64,000 nucleotides of DNA from Betaproteobacteria bacterium (GCA_003153475.1 PLYT01000093.1:1-64000), one strand, 5' to 3'; shown: positions 10,569 through 20,504, numbered from the stretch's first letter. Program-made: numbers and translations. The notes: generated from the sequence alone by a model not told the origin.

Positions 10569-11968
10569 CAGAACGGCAGCGCCCGGCCCGGCACCGCCTC
10601 GCCGAGCACGCGCCGGAACTCATCCTGGATACGCTTGAGCGCGGTGGCGTCGTCCGCCTCGAAGCGCAGGACGATCACCGGCGTCGTATTGGACGCGCGC
10701 GCGAGCCCGAAGCCGTCGGCGTATTCGACGCGCAGGCCGTCGATGCGAATGACGTCGACGGCGCCCGGAAAGCTTGCCGTCGCGGCGAGCCTGTCGATCA
10801 GCGCATGCGGCGATGCATCGGCACAGTCGATATTGAGCTCCGGCGTGCTCAGGCTGTCGGGAATCGCGTGCAGCGCGGCCGACGCGTCGGCGTCGCGGGA
10901 GAGAATTTCGAGCAGGCGCGCGCCGGCATACAGGCCGTCGTCGAACCCATACCAGCGTTCCTTGAAGAACGTATGCCCGCTCATTTCTCCGGCGAGCTCC
11001 GCACCGGTCTCCTTCATCTTGGCCTTGATCAGCGAATGCCCGGTCTTCCACAACAGCGGCTTGCCGCCGTGGCTTTCTATCCAGGGCTTGAGCTTGCGGG
11101 TCGACTTGACGTCGTAGATGACCGTCGCGCCGGGACGCCGCGCCAACATGTCGGCGGCGAACAGCATGAGCTGCCGGTCGGCATAGATCGTCCGTCCATC
11201 CTTAGCGACGACGCCCAGACGGTCGCCGTCGCCATCGAAGGCGATGCCCAGCTCGTTGTCGGTGGCCGCGAGGCAGGCGATCAGGTCGCGCAGGTTCGCC
11301 GGCTGCGAAGGATCCGGATGATGATTCGGAAAGCGGCCGTCGACGTCGCAGAAAAGCTCGGTGACGACGCAGCCCAGGCGCCGGAACAGCGCCGGCGCAT
11401 ACGCGCCCGCGACGCCGTTGCCGCAATCGACGGCGATTTTCATCGGGCGCGCCAGCCGGACATCACCGGTGATCCGATCGAGATAGGCCGGCCCCACGTC
11501 GGCGGTGCGCAGCGTACCGGCGCCGCGCGCGAGCTCGCCGGCCTCGATGCGCGTGCGCAAGGCCCTGATCTCGTCACCTGCGAGCGTGTCGCCGGCGATG
11601 ACCATCTTGAGCCCGTTGTAGTCGGGCGGATTGTGGCTTCCGGTGACCATCACGCTGCACTGCGTGTCCAGATGCTGCGCGGCGAAGTAGCTCATCGGTG
11701 TCGTGACCATGCCTATGTCGACGACGTTCGCGCCACTCGCGCGAATGCCGGTCGAGAGCGCGTCCGCGAGCTCCGGGCCCGACAGTCGTCCGTCGCGACC
11801 GACGACCAGCGTGTCGCGGTCGCGCTCCAGCGCCAGCGTGCCCAGCGCCTGGCCGATCGACTGCACGATAGCCGGGGTCAGCGTCTTGCCGACGACGCCG
11901 CGAATGTCGTAAGCCTTGAAGATATCGGCGGGAAGGATCATCCGAGGGATTGAAGCATGGGTCGGCAT
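10568..11968 (-). CDS. Phosphomannomutase/phosphoglucomutase
   Basis: IFKAYDIRGVVGKTL; VMVTGSHNPPDYNGLKM active-site serine loop; FDGDGDRLG metal loop. Confidence 0.93.
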   Translation of the reverse strand: MPTHASIPRMILPADIFKAYDIRGVVGKTLTPAIVQSIGQALGTLALERDRDTLVVGRDGRLSGPELADALSTGIRASGANVVDIGMVTTPMSYFAAQHLDTQCSVMVTGSHNPPDYNGLKMVIAGDTLAGDEIRALRTRIEAGELARGAGTLRTADVGPAYLDRITGDVRLARPMKIAVDCGNGVAGAYAPALFRRLGCVVTELFCDVDGRFPNHHPDPSQPANLRDLIACLAATDNELGIAFDGDGDRLGVVAKDGRTIYADRQLMLFAADMLARRPGATVIYDVKSTRKLKPWIESHGGKPLLWKTGHSLIKAKMKETGAELAGEMSGHTFFKERWYGFDDGLYAGARLLEILSRDADASAALHAIPDSLSTPELNIDCADASPHALIDRLAATASFPGAVDVIRIDGLRVEYADGFGLARASNTTPVIVLRFEADDATALKRIQDEFRRVLGEAVPGRALPF

Positions 11969-11998
11969 CGCACGCCGCCGCTGCGCGGCGACACGCGC

Positions 11999-12964
11999 CT
12001 AGGGCGCTGGCGCGAAGAATTGTAGCAGGCGGCTCGGCAGCCAATTCATGCCTTCGGGAAACGCCGACGTCGCGAAGCCCGCGTGGCCGCCATGCGCGGG
12101 CTGTTCGAGCGTCACGGCGCGGCTGACCGACTCGGCGCCGGGCAGCGAGGTCCACGGAATGAACGGATCGTTTTTCGCATTGAGCACCAGCGTCGGCACG
12201 GCAATGCCGCCGAGCCACGGCTTGCTGCTGGCGCGGTGCCAGTAATCGCCGACGCCGCGAAAGCCGTGCAGCGGCGCGGTGACGACGTCGTCGAACGTAT
12301 GCATCGACGTCGCCCGGCGTATGGCCGCGGCGTCGAGTGTGCCGGGAAAGCGTTGCGCCATCGCGACCGCTTTCGGCACCAGCGTCGACAGGAAGTGCCG
12401 CGCGTAAATGCGGTTGAAGCCCTGGCCGATCGCCGTGCCGGCCGCGGCCAGATCGAGCGGAGCAGAAACGGCCGCTGCGGCGACCAGGATCGAGCGCGCG
12501 CGCTCCTGCTCGCGTCCGAGCCAGTTGAGCAGCGCGCTTCCGCCAAGCGACACCCCGACCGCATACAACGGCGCTGCGGGCAGGCTCGCCCTGACCGTCG
12601 AGAGCATCCAGCCGATCTCGGCGTAGTCGCCCGAATGGTAGGCGCGCGGCAGGAGGTTCGGCTCGCCGCTGCAGCCGCGAAAATGCGGAACGACGCCACG
12701 CCAGCCTATCGACTGCAAACCGCGCATCAGCGCGCGCGCATAGTGCGACGAGGAATTGCCTTCGAGCCCATGGAACAACACGACCGTCGGCGTGCCCGGT
12801 GACGCGGCATTTCCGTCCTGCCAGTCGAAGTCGACGAAGTCGCCGTCGGGCGTATCGACACGCTCGCGGCGCAAAACGACCGCCGGCGGGCGGAACAGCG
12901 CCGGATAGATCGTTTGCGCATGCGCGCCGGCGAGCCAGCGCGGGGGCAGATAGCCGTCGCTCAT
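11999..12964 (-). CDS. YheT family alpha/beta hydrolase
   Basis: PRWLAGAHAQTIYPALFR; VVLFHGLEGNSSSHYARALM; GVSLGGSALLNWLG; ATG overlaps the pap stop. Confidence 0.9.
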   Translation of the reverse strand: MSDGYLPPRWLAGAHAQTIYPALFRPPAVVLRRERVDTPDGDFVDFDWQDGNAASPGTPTVVLFHGLEGNSSSHYARALMRGLQSIGWRGVVPHFRGCSGEPNLLPRAYHSGDYAEIGWMLSTVRASLPAAPLYAVGVSLGGSALLNWLGREQERARSILVAAAAVSAPLDLAAAGTAIGQGFNRIYARHFLSTLVPKAVAMAQRFPGTLDAAAIRRATSMHTFDDVVTAPLHGFRGVGDYWHRASSKPWLGGIAVPTLVLNAKNDPFIPWTSLPGAESVSRAVTLEQPAHGGHAGFATSAFPEGMNWLPSRLLQFFAPAP

Positions 12965-14457
12965 TGCTCGAGCGATGATTCGATGCGGTGCACGATCGTC
13001 TTCAGGATCTTGATCCGCGCGTAGTGCTTGTCCTCGGCTTCGACCAGCGTCCAGGGCGCGAGTATCGTGCTGGTGCGGTCGACCATGTCGCATACCGCGA
13101 TCTCATAGTCGTTCCAGCGCTTGCGATTGTGCCAGTCTTCCGGCGTGATCTTGAAGCGCTTGAACGGCGTGTGCTGACGCGCGCGGAAGCGCGTGAGCTG
13201 TTCGGCCTTGCTGATCTGCAGCCAGAACTTGACGATGATGACGCCGCCTTGCGTCAGCTGCTCCTCGAACTGGTTGATCTCGGCGAAGGCTCGCATCCAT
13301 TCGCCCGCGGGGCAAAGCCGCTCGACCCGCTCGACCAGCACGCGTCCGTACCACGATCGATCGAACAGCGTGATGCCGCCGCGCCGCGGGATCTTGCGCC
13401 AGAAGCGCCAAAGGTACGGGTGCGCCAGCTCCTCGTCGGTGGGCGCCGCGACCGGAACCGTCACATACTGGCGCGCATCGAGCGCGCCGGTGACTCGGCG
13501 TATCGCGCCCCCTTTGCCGGCGGCATCGACCCCTTCGAAGGCGACGACCAGCGAACGCTCGCCGAAACGCTTGTGCCGCGACAGCCGGGCGAGCTCGCCC
13601 TGCCATTTCTCGAGCTGCACCGGATAGGCTCGGGCAGACAGTTTTTTCGACAGATCGAGATCGCGAATCAGCTTGACGTTGTCGATCGCCGAGGGCGCCA
13701 CCGGCGTGACCGGATGTTTGGGCTCCTTGGCGCGGGCCGGCTGAACCGGCCGCGCGGTCGCCCGCATCGCATCGAGCAGGATGCGGCCGACGGTCAGGTT
13801 GCGGTAGTGCTCGTCGGTCCCCTCGACCACGTACCATGGCGCCGCGGTGGTCGATGTCTCACGCAGCAGCGTCTCCCACAGTACATAGGACTTGCGATAG
13901 GCGTGGTAAGCCTGCCAATCGTCGTGGCTGACACGCCAGGAAGTGCGCGGATCGCGCTCGAGCGCCTTCAGGCGCTCTTTCTGTTCGGCTTTGGACAGGT
14001 GTATCCAGAACTTGAGCAGCACGACCCCTTCGTCGCTCAACATCTGCTCGTGCTCGCGGATCGCCTGCAAATGCGCTTCGAGGCGATCGTCCTCGATGCG
14101 GCCATGGATCCGCGCGCGCATCGACTCGTTGTACCAGGCGTGCATGAATATGCCGAGCCGGCCGTTGGGTGGCAGCGCCTGCCAGTAGCGCCAGGGTCCG
14201 GGGTGCACCGCTTCCTCGGGTGTGCGCTCGCCGAACGCGACCACCTGGATGTGCCGCGGGTCCATCCACGCGGTCAGCGTGTTAGCCGTCTCTCCACGCC
14301 CGGCGCCGTCGACGCCGGAGACGATGACCAGCACCGGGCCGCGCCGGACTCGCGACAGATCGAATTGCGCGAGCAGCAGCGATTCGCGAAGCCTGGGTTC
14401 TTCCCGGGCGTAGACGTCCTTGGCGACGCGATGGCCGATTTCCGCTGATTCGAGCAT
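12961..14457 (-). CDS. pap: Polyphosphate:AMP phosphotransferase (double PPK2 domain)
   Basis: Two PPK2-like domains: VLVIVSGVDGAGRGETANTLTAWMDPRHI and LVVAFEGVDAAGKGGAIRRVTGALDARQY. Confidence 0.9.
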   Translation of the reverse strand: MLESAEIGHRVAKDVYAREEPRLRESLLLAQFDLSRVRRGPVLVIVSGVDGAGRGETANTLTAWMDPRHIQVVAFGERTPEEAVHPGPWRYWQALPPNGRLGIFMHAWYNESMRARIHGRIEDDRLEAHLQAIREHEQMLSDEGVVLLKFWIHLSKAEQKERLKALERDPRTSWRVSHDDWQAYHAYRKSYVLWETLLRETSTTAAPWYVVEGTDEHYRNLTVGRILLDAMRATARPVQPARAKEPKHPVTPVAPSAIDNVKLIRDLDLSKKLSARAYPVQLEKWQGELARLSRHKRFGERSLVVAFEGVDAAGKGGAIRRVTGALDARQYVTVPVAAPTDEELAHPYLWRFWRKIPRRGGITLFDRSWYGRVLVERVERLCPAGEWMRAFAEINQFEEQLTQGGVIIVKFWLQISKAEQLTRFRARQHTPFKRFKITPEDWHNRKRWNDYEIAVCDMVDRTSTILAPWTLVEAEDKHYARIKILKTIVHRIESSLEQ

Positions 14458-14473
14458 GTTCGCCGCGCCGGCT

Positions 14474-15988
14474 CTAGGTCCAGAAACGCTTGGTCTTGGC
14501 GAATTGTCGCCAGGACTTGGGCAAGCGTTCGAGCTCGCGCGCGCTCATCGATGCCGTCCAGCCGCGGACGATGCCGGCGGCGTGCGATAGCTCGGCATCG
14601 TTCCTGACCGGTGCCATGAGCTCGTCGAGCAGACGCGCTGCCGCCGCCATGTCGTTCAGATTCCCGAGCGTGCCCTGCAGCGCCGAAAGCGCGTCGATGT
14701 AGTCGTTGGCGCCGGCACGGCGAAACAGCGGCGCAAAAAACTCGGCGGCGTAGCGCAATTTTTTCGCCGCGACTCGCACGCGGTGCCTCCCGGCCGCGTC
14801 GGCTTGGCGAAGACGCTTGCCGCGTTTTCGCAGCCGCCGCTCGCTCCTGTCCAGCGAAGCGCGAGCCAGAACGGTCGCCGCCGGATCGGGTGCGGCAAGC
14901 TCGAGGCCGGCGCAGAACCTGCCCAGGGCCAGCAGCAGGCAGCTGAAGCGCTGCGACCCGGCCTCGGATTGCGCTTCCAGGCGAAGGAGGCGCCGCTTGC
15001 GGGCAGCGCGCAATCGCAGGCGACCGAAGGCGCGCAGCTCTTTATCGTGAAGATGCGGGGCGACCGCTGCCAGCGTACCGGAGGCAAACACGTCCCAATC
15101 GCGCGCCGGACCGAAGACTTCGCCCAGTGCGGCCAGACCGCTGTCGAGCGAGGCGGCTTCGGCTGCGCCCGGCGCGCCTGCGGCGAGCTTCAACAGCGAG
15201 CGCATGCGTCGGACCCCGACGCGGAGCTGGTGCAGGAATTCGCCGTCCCGCCCGTCGCGCAGGACTTCCGCGTTGCCGCCGATCTGGGCAAGACAATCGA
15301 TCGCGATCGCCGCCAGCGCGTGCGGAGCGGCGACGTCGAGCGAGAGCGCAACCTTGCCCGCGCGCACCGGGCGCGCCGGCCGCGATCGCGCCAGCGCGTA
15401 GCCCCGCTCGGCCTTGCTCGCGTGGGCGAGCGTCAGCGGAATGTCGGCACAGAGTGCCAGCGCCAGGTCGTAGAGGCGCCGGGCATCGCCTTCGACCAAC
15501 TCGATTTCGATTTCGCACAGCGGCGAACGCTTGCGGCCGGCTCGGACGGCGCCGCGATCGAACGACAAGGTGGCACGCGTCCCGTCGGCGAATTTCAGTG
15601 CGCGCTCGGTGCGCGTGATCTCGGTCGTGAAAACCGGCGCGAGCCGCGCCGAGGTGTCGGCAAACAGCGTGGCCCAGGGGGTTTCGGCCAGCTTGCCAGG
15701 ATCGAGGCGCGGGCGCAGCAGCGGCCACTCGTATTCGGTGCGTCGGTGCATCCCCGCGGCCGCGTCGCCGCTGCCCTTGACCGTCTGCAACCAGCTGGCG
15801 CCGCGTCGACGCAGCCGCAGCGCGACGCCGCGCTCGAAGAGCTCGCTGGTCGGCGTGTCGTAATAGCGACTGACGATCGACGTCGAGCGGGCGCGGCCTG
15901 CGTTCGCCTCGATCAGCGCCCGATGCCGGCGCACGGCGGCGAATGCGCCGGGCGCGGCCGATAGCTTGAGTTCGACCTCGGTAGGCAT
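14474..15988 (-). CDS. CYTH and CHAD domain-containing protein (inorganic triphosphatase-like)
   Basis: N-terminal MPTEVELKLSA (ExExK CYTH motif); C-terminal CHAD helices HQLRVGVRRMRSLLKL and HRVRVAAKKLRYAAEFF. Confidence 0.92.
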   Translation of the reverse strand: MPTEVELKLSAAPGAFAAVRRHRALIEANAGRARSTSIVSRYYDTPTSELFERGVALRLRRRGASWLQTVKGSGDAAAGMHRRTEYEWPLLRPRLDPGKLAETPWATLFADTSARLAPVFTTEITRTERALKFADGTRATLSFDRGAVRAGRKRSPLCEIEIELVEGDARRLYDLALALCADIPLTLAHASKAERGYALARSRPARPVRAGKVALSLDVAAPHALAAIAIDCLAQIGGNAEVLRDGRDGEFLHQLRVGVRRMRSLLKLAAGAPGAAEAASLDSGLAALGEVFGPARDWDVFASGTLAAVAPHLHDKELRAFGRLRLRAARKRRLLRLEAQSEAGSQRFSCLLLALGRFCAGLELAAPDPAATVLARASLDRSERRLRKRGKRLRQADAAGRHRVRVAAKKLRYAAEFFAPLFRRAGANDYIDALSALQGTLGNLNDMAAAARLLDELMAPVRNDAELSHAAGIVRGWTASMSARELERLPKSWRQFAKTKRFWT

Positions 15989-16004
15989 CAGACGCGCTGC
16001 AAAC

Positions 16005-17126
16005 CTAGTGCGGTCGGTGGCTTGCCGCCAGCGCCGCGCGTTTGACGTAGGCTTCTCGCGCGACGGCGACATCCTCCAGAAAGTGCGGCAGCTCGGACAG
16101 CAAAAGCGCCTGCGGCCCGTCGACCAGCGCTTTCGCCGGATCCGGGTGGAAGTCGACCAGCACCATGTTCGCACCCGCGACGACGCCCTGGGCGACGACG
16201 TGGAAAATATCGAGGATGCCGTCGGGCGCGATCGCCCGCGTTCCCACCGAGTGGGACGGGTCGATGCACACCGGCATCCGGGTCAGCCGCTTGACCACCG
16301 GAACATGCGAGAAGTCGACGAAATTTCGATGCGGGTCGCCCATGTTGGTCTTCATCCCGCGCAAGCCGAACACGACCTTGCGATTACCTTCAGACGCCAG
16401 ATATTCGGCGGCGTTCAGTGATTCGTCGAGGGTGATACCGAAGCCCCGCTTGATCAGCACCGGAAATTCCTGCTGCTTGCCGACCAGCTTCAGAAGCTCG
16501 AAATTCTGCGTGTTGCGCGTGCCTATCTGCAGCATGATCCCGGTCGGGTTGCCGGTCGACTTGAGCGCCGCGCGGATCTCGTCGACGTGCGATTCGTGCG
16601 TGACCTCCATCGCGATGACGCGAATGCCGTACTTGCCGGCGAGCTCGAAGACGTACGGCAGGCACTTGGCGCCGAAGCCCTGGAACGCGTACGGGTTGGT
16701 CCGCGGCTTGTACGCGCCCATGCGCGTGCAGACCTGACCGTGACGCTGCAGCGCTTGCATCATCATGCCGGCCGACTCCGGAGAATCGACGGCGCACAGG
16801 CCCGCGAATACGTTCAGCGTGTCCTGGCCGAAGCGCACGCCGTTGTAGTCGAACGATGCGGGCCGGTCGTCGCCCTGCTGGTGCCGGCCGAGGACGCGAT
16901 ACGCTTCCGAGACGCGGACGACTTTTTGCACGCTGGGCAGGACTTGCATCTGCTCGACGGTCAGCGCCGCGGTGTTGCCGATCAGATAGATCTCGGTCAG
17001 CGTGACCTCGGCGCCGACTTCGCGATGGACGCGATATTGGATGCCCGGAAGACGGTCGAGTTGTCCCGCCAGCGTGCGGTAATCGGGGCTTTCGGGGCTG
17101 GTGTTGGGTTCCAGGATCAGGATCAT
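16005..17126 (-). CDS. 3-deoxy-7-phosphoheptulonate synthase (DAHP synthase, AroF/AroG-beta type)
   Basis: FAGLCAVDSPESAGMM; GAYKPRTNPYAFQGFG; VVFGLRGMKTN; VCIDPSHSVGTR. Confidence 0.92.
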   Translation of the reverse strand: MILILEPNTSPESPDYRTLAGQLDRLPGIQYRVHREVGAEVTLTEIYLIGNTAALTVEQMQVLPSVQKVVRVSEAYRVLGRHQQGDDRPASFDYNGVRFGQDTLNVFAGLCAVDSPESAGMMMQALQRHGQVCTRMGAYKPRTNPYAFQGFGAKCLPYVFELAGKYGIRVIAMEVTHESHVDEIRAALKSTGNPTGIMLQIGTRNTQNFELLKLVGKQQEFPVLIKRGFGITLDESLNAAEYLASEGNRKVVFGLRGMKTNMGDPHRNFVDFSHVPVVKRLTRMPVCIDPSHSVGTRAIAPDGILDIFHVVAQGVVAGANMVLVDFHPDPAKALVDGPQALLLSELPHFLEDVAVAREAYVKRAALAASHRPH

Positions 17127-17342
17127 GGCGACGGTCGCACGTGGGTTTTTCGTTGAAATTCATTCATTTGGCTCATTCTAGTCCGAAATGGCCAGCCGCG
17201 ATGCTGCAGTGCGGTAGCGAAATATGCCACACGCTGACCGCCCGCCCGCGCGAAATCGTTGCGAGCCGCGTTCCGGATGCCGTAGACTGGCCGCGAAAGT
17301 TCCAGCACTGGTCCCCGACACTGCCCCAGGAGGCCCGACGAC

Positions 17343-17648
17343 ATGAAAACCCTAATCGCTCTGACGCTGGCAGGATTATTCGCCTGCGGCACCGCCTTTG
17401 CCGCGGACACCAAAGCCGCGGACACCAAAGCCGCCGACACCAAAATGACGCCGCAGCAGGAGAAGATGACGTCCTGCAATGCCGAAGCGACCGGCAAGAC
17501 CGGCGACGAGCGCAAGGCGTTCATGAAGACCTGTCTTTCGGCCAAGCCTGAGAAGAAGGAAAGCAAGATGGCGATGTGCAACAAGAAAACTGCCGGCATG
17601 AAGGCCGATGAGCGTGCGAAAGCGCAGAGCGAGTGCATGAAGGGCTAG
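17343..17648 (+). CDS. PsiF repeat-containing protein
   Basis: Signal peptide; two copies of PsiF motif MTSCNAEATGKTGDERKAFMKTCLSA / MAMCNKKTAGMKADERAKAQSECMKG. Confidence 0.9.
   Translation: MKTLIALTLAGLFACGTAFAADTKAADTKAADTKMTPQQEKMTSCNAEATGKTGDERKAFMKTCLSAKPEKKESKMAMCNKKTAGMKADERAKAQSECMKG
17402..17446 (+). repeat. 15-bp in-frame tandem repeat encoding AADTK x3
   Basis: gcggacaccaaagcc gcggacaccaaagcc gccgacaccaaaatg. Confidence 0.85.
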
Positions 17649-17700
17649 CAAGGTTTGCCAAACTCGGCCGGGTGACCCTCCTGTCCATCCGGCCGTACTG

Positions 17701-17740
17701 ACAAGGCGGCGCCGGGGCAATCCGGTCGCCGCCTTGTTTT
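17701..17740 (+). terminator. Rho-independent terminator downstream of the first psiF-like gene
   Basis: 11-bp stem ACAAGGCGGCG / CGCCGCCTTGT followed by TTTT. Confidence 0.8.
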
Positions 17741-17863
17741 ATCCCCCGCTCGACCGCGTGCATCGGCCATTCGTACGATGTACCCCGCGCCGACCCGAGC
17801 GTTAATGGAAACGTGGCCGATACCGGTCCACGCACCTTCCAACCACGCTTCGAGGAGATCGCC

Positions 17864-18127
17864 ATGAAATCGCTTTATTTCGCCGCCCTGATCGGCCTGT
17901 TCGCCTGCCAGGTCGTTTATGCCGCCGATGGCACCGCCGCACCCAAGGCAAAGACGCAGTCGGCCGGAAAGATTGCCGACACCAGCACGCCAGCCGGTCA
18001 GGCGACCAAGCCGATTGCGATGTCGCAGCAGGACCGGATGCGGATGTGCAGCAAGCAGGCGACCGGCAAGAAGGGCGCGGAGCGCAAGACGTTCATGAAA
18101 TCCTGTCTGACGACCCGTAAATCGTAG
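17864..18127 (+). CDS. PsiF-like small secreted protein (single repeat)
   Basis: Signal peptide MKSLYFAALIGLFACQVVYA; single PsiF motif MRMCSKQATGKKGAERKTFMKSCLTTRKS. Confidence 0.85.
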   Translation: MKSLYFAALIGLFACQVVYAADGTAAPKAKTQSAGKIADTSTPAGQATKPIAMSQQDRMRMCSKQATGKKGAERKTFMKSCLTTRKS

Positions 18128-18134
18128 AGCATGT

Positions 18135-18176
18135 GGCGCAGGCAGGGCGGAGGTTCGCCGTGCTGCCTGCGCCTTT
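18135..18176. terminator. Hairpin between psiF-like gene and rlmI (terminator-like, short T run)
   Basis: 11-bp stem ggcgcaggcag / ctgcctgcgcc then ttt. Confidence 0.5.
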
Positions 18177-18207
18177 CGCCGGGTGGCGGCGCCACACCGG
18201 CAGTCTT

Positions 18208-19392
18208 TCATGCCTTCTTGCGAACGAGCAGGCCCTTCAGGTAATCGCCTTCGGGAAATTCGAGCGCGACCGGATGGTCGGCGCTCGCCGAAAAGCGGCC
18301 GATGATCGCCGCATCCGCGCCTGCATCCAGCGCGGCACCGGCGACGATCTTCTGGAACAAGTCCGCCGTAACCCCGCCCGAGCATGAGAATGTCGCCAGC
18401 AGGCCGCCGGGGCGCAACAGCTTCAGCGCGAGCAGGTTGATGTCCTTGTACGCGCGCGCCGCCTTGTCGATGTGGCGCGCCGTCGGCGCGAACTTCGGCG
18501 GGTCGAGCACGATCATGTCGAAGCTCTTCGCGCCGTCGCGAATCTTGCGCAATTCGGCGAACACATCGGCGTCTCGCCATTCGCAGCGCGCGTCATCGAT
18601 CCCGTTCTGCGCAACGTTCTGGCGTGCCCGCGTCAGCGCGTCGGCCGAGCTGTCGATCGCGAGCACCGAGCGTGCGCCGCCGGCCAGCGCGGCGACGGTA
18701 AAGCCTCCGGTATAGCAAAAGCAGTCCAGCACGTCGCGCCCCGCGGCGACCGCGCGGATGCGATGTCGGTTTTGCCGTTGGTCGAGAAAGAACCCGGTCT
18801 TCTGGCCGGCGATGACATCGATGTCGTAGCGCAGGCCATCCTCCAGCAGGATAATGCGCGCGGGCAGGACGCCGGCCGCGATGCCGGTGCGCGAGGGCAT
18901 GCCTTCGAGCGCTCGCACCTCTGCGTCGGAGCGTTCGTAGACGGCCGCGCAGCCCGTCGCTTCGACGAGCGCGCTGACGATACTGCCGCGCCAGGCCTCG
19001 CCGCCCGCACTGTGCAACTGCATGACGACGACTTCGCCGTAGCGGTCGGCGATGACGCCGGGCAGACCGTCCGATTCGGCATGCACCAGCCGGCATCCGG
19101 TATGCGTAGCGTCGAGCATCGGCGCGCGTGCCGCGACGGCGGCGCGCACGCGGCCAGCGATGAATGCATCGTCGATCGCCTGGCGCGCATCGAAGCTCCA
19201 TATGCGTGCCCGGATCGCCGAGGCGGGACTCCAGGCTGCGCTTGCCAGGAATGCGCCGTCGGCGGAGTAGATCGCGACGGTCTCGCCCGCGGCGGGTGCG
19301 CCTTCGACCGCGGCGATGGCACCCGAGAAGACCCAAGGGTGCTTCTGTCGGAGCGACTTTTCCCGTCCGGGCTGCAGCGTGACCCGATGCAC
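18208..19392 (-). CDS. rlmI: Class I SAM-dependent rRNA methyltransferase (RlmI/YccW-like)
   Basis: N-terminal PUA-like KSLRQKHPWVFSGAI; DVLDCFCYTGGFTVAAL; DMIVLDPPKFAP. Confidence 0.92.
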   Translation of the reverse strand: MHRVTLQPGREKSLRQKHPWVFSGAIAAVEGAPAAGETVAIYSADGAFLASAAWSPASAIRARIWSFDARQAIDDAFIAGRVRAAVAARAPMLDATHTGCRLVHAESDGLPGVIADRYGEVVVMQLHSAGGEAWRGSIVSALVEATGCAAVYERSDAEVRALEGMPSRTGIAAGVLPARIILLEDGLRYDIDVIAGQKTGFFLDQRQNRHRIRAVAAGRDVLDCFCYTGGFTVAALAGGARSVLAIDSSADALTRARQNVAQNGIDDARCEWRDADVFAELRKIRDGAKSFDMIVLDPPKFAPTARHIDKAARAYKDINLLALKLLRPGGLLATFSCSGGVTADLFQKIVAGAALDAGADAAIIGRFSASADHPVALEFPEGDYLKGLLVRKKA

Positions 19393-19407
19393 GCGAAACG
19401 CCTAAGC

Positions 19408-20445
19408 TCAGCCGGCGCTGACGCCGAGCAAGTGGCCGACGGCGAAAGTCACGGCGGCCGCGAGTCCGCCGAGCAGCAGCATGCGAGCGCCGGACGGTAC
19501 CGCGCCGCGGCCGGTGAACAGCGACAGCGTCGCACCGACCGCGAACAGCGCGAGCGCAGTGAGCAACCCCGTGATCGCCAGCGCATGGTCGCGCGCAGCG
19601 AAGATGAACGGCAGCAGAGGAATGCTCGCACCGATGGCAAACGAGAGAAAGGAGGAGACCGCGGCCTGCCACGGAGAGCCGAGCTCGTCGGGGTTGAGGC
19701 CGAGCTCTTCGCGCGCCAGCGTGTCGAGCGCATGCTCGGGATCGGCCACCAGCCGCTTGGCGAGCCGGCGCGCCTCGCCGGGCGCGAGGCCCTTCGCCTC
19801 ATAGATCAGCGCGAGCTCCTGCGCCTCGGCGTCGGGGTATTCGGCCAGCTCGTCGCGCTCGAGGCCGATCTGGTATTCGAACAACTCTCTTTGCGATCGC
19901 ACCGAAACGAATTCGCCGGCAGCCATGGCGAATGCGCCCGCGGTGAGGCCGGCGACGCCGGTCAGCACGACCAGCCCCGGATCCGAGTTGGCACCGGCGA
20001 CGCCGAAAATGAGGCTCGCGTTCGACACCAGTCCGTCGTTGATGCCGAATACCGCCGCGCGCAGGTAGCCGCCGCCGCCCAGTCCTCGATGCCGCCGCTC
20101 GATGCTGCCGGCCACCGGCGCCACGTGTCCGCCCGGTTCGCCTTTGGTATAGATCGCCATCCCGCGCACCTTCATCGCGGCGAGAATGCCGCGAAGCGGT
20201 GCGGGGCCGAGCAGCTTGACCAGATGCGCCACCAGGCGCGTGCGCAAATCGGGAACGAACGGCGGCGGCGCCGGCTTGCCGCTGGCGGTGAGCTGGGCGC
20301 GCCAGATCGTCGCCTGCGCTTCCGCTTCGCCCCCCAGGCGCATGAAGAGATCGGCGCGCGGCGTGCCCGCTTCGGCCGTCGCACAAGCCCGGTACAGGAA
20401 GGCGGAGCGCTGCTCCTCGGTCCAGCTTTCGAGCGGATTGCTCAT
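19408..20445 (-). CDS. VIT1/CCC1 transporter family protein with N-terminal ferritin-like remnant
   Basis: AAVFGINDGLVSNASLIFGVAGAN; FAMAAGEFVSVRSQRELFEYQI; N-terminal helical ~100 aa. Confidence 0.9.
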   Translation of the reverse strand: MSNPLESWTEEQRSAFLYRACATAEAGTPRADLFMRLGGEAEAQATIWRAQLTASGKPAPPPFVPDLRTRLVAHLVKLLGPAPLRGILAAMKVRGMAIYTKGEPGGHVAPVAGSIERRHRGLGGGGYLRAAVFGINDGLVSNASLIFGVAGANSDPGLVVLTGVAGLTAGAFAMAAGEFVSVRSQRELFEYQIGLERDELAEYPDAEAQELALIYEAKGLAPGEARRLAKRLVADPEHALDTLAREELGLNPDELGSPWQAAVSSFLSFAIGASIPLLPFIFAARDHALAITGLLTALALFAVGATLSLFTGRGAVPSGARMLLLGGLAAAVTFAVGHLLGVSAG

Positions 20446-20504
20446 CGTGCGCTGGTCAAAACGATAACTGGCGATGCATGCGGGCGTGCGAGTGAACGAG
20501 CCGA

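Noticed and set aside
12988-14448. 486-aa plus-strand ORF
   Set aside because: Exact antisense shadow of pap.
14783-15964. 393-aa plus-strand ORF
   Set aside because: Antisense shadow of the CYTH-CHAD gene.
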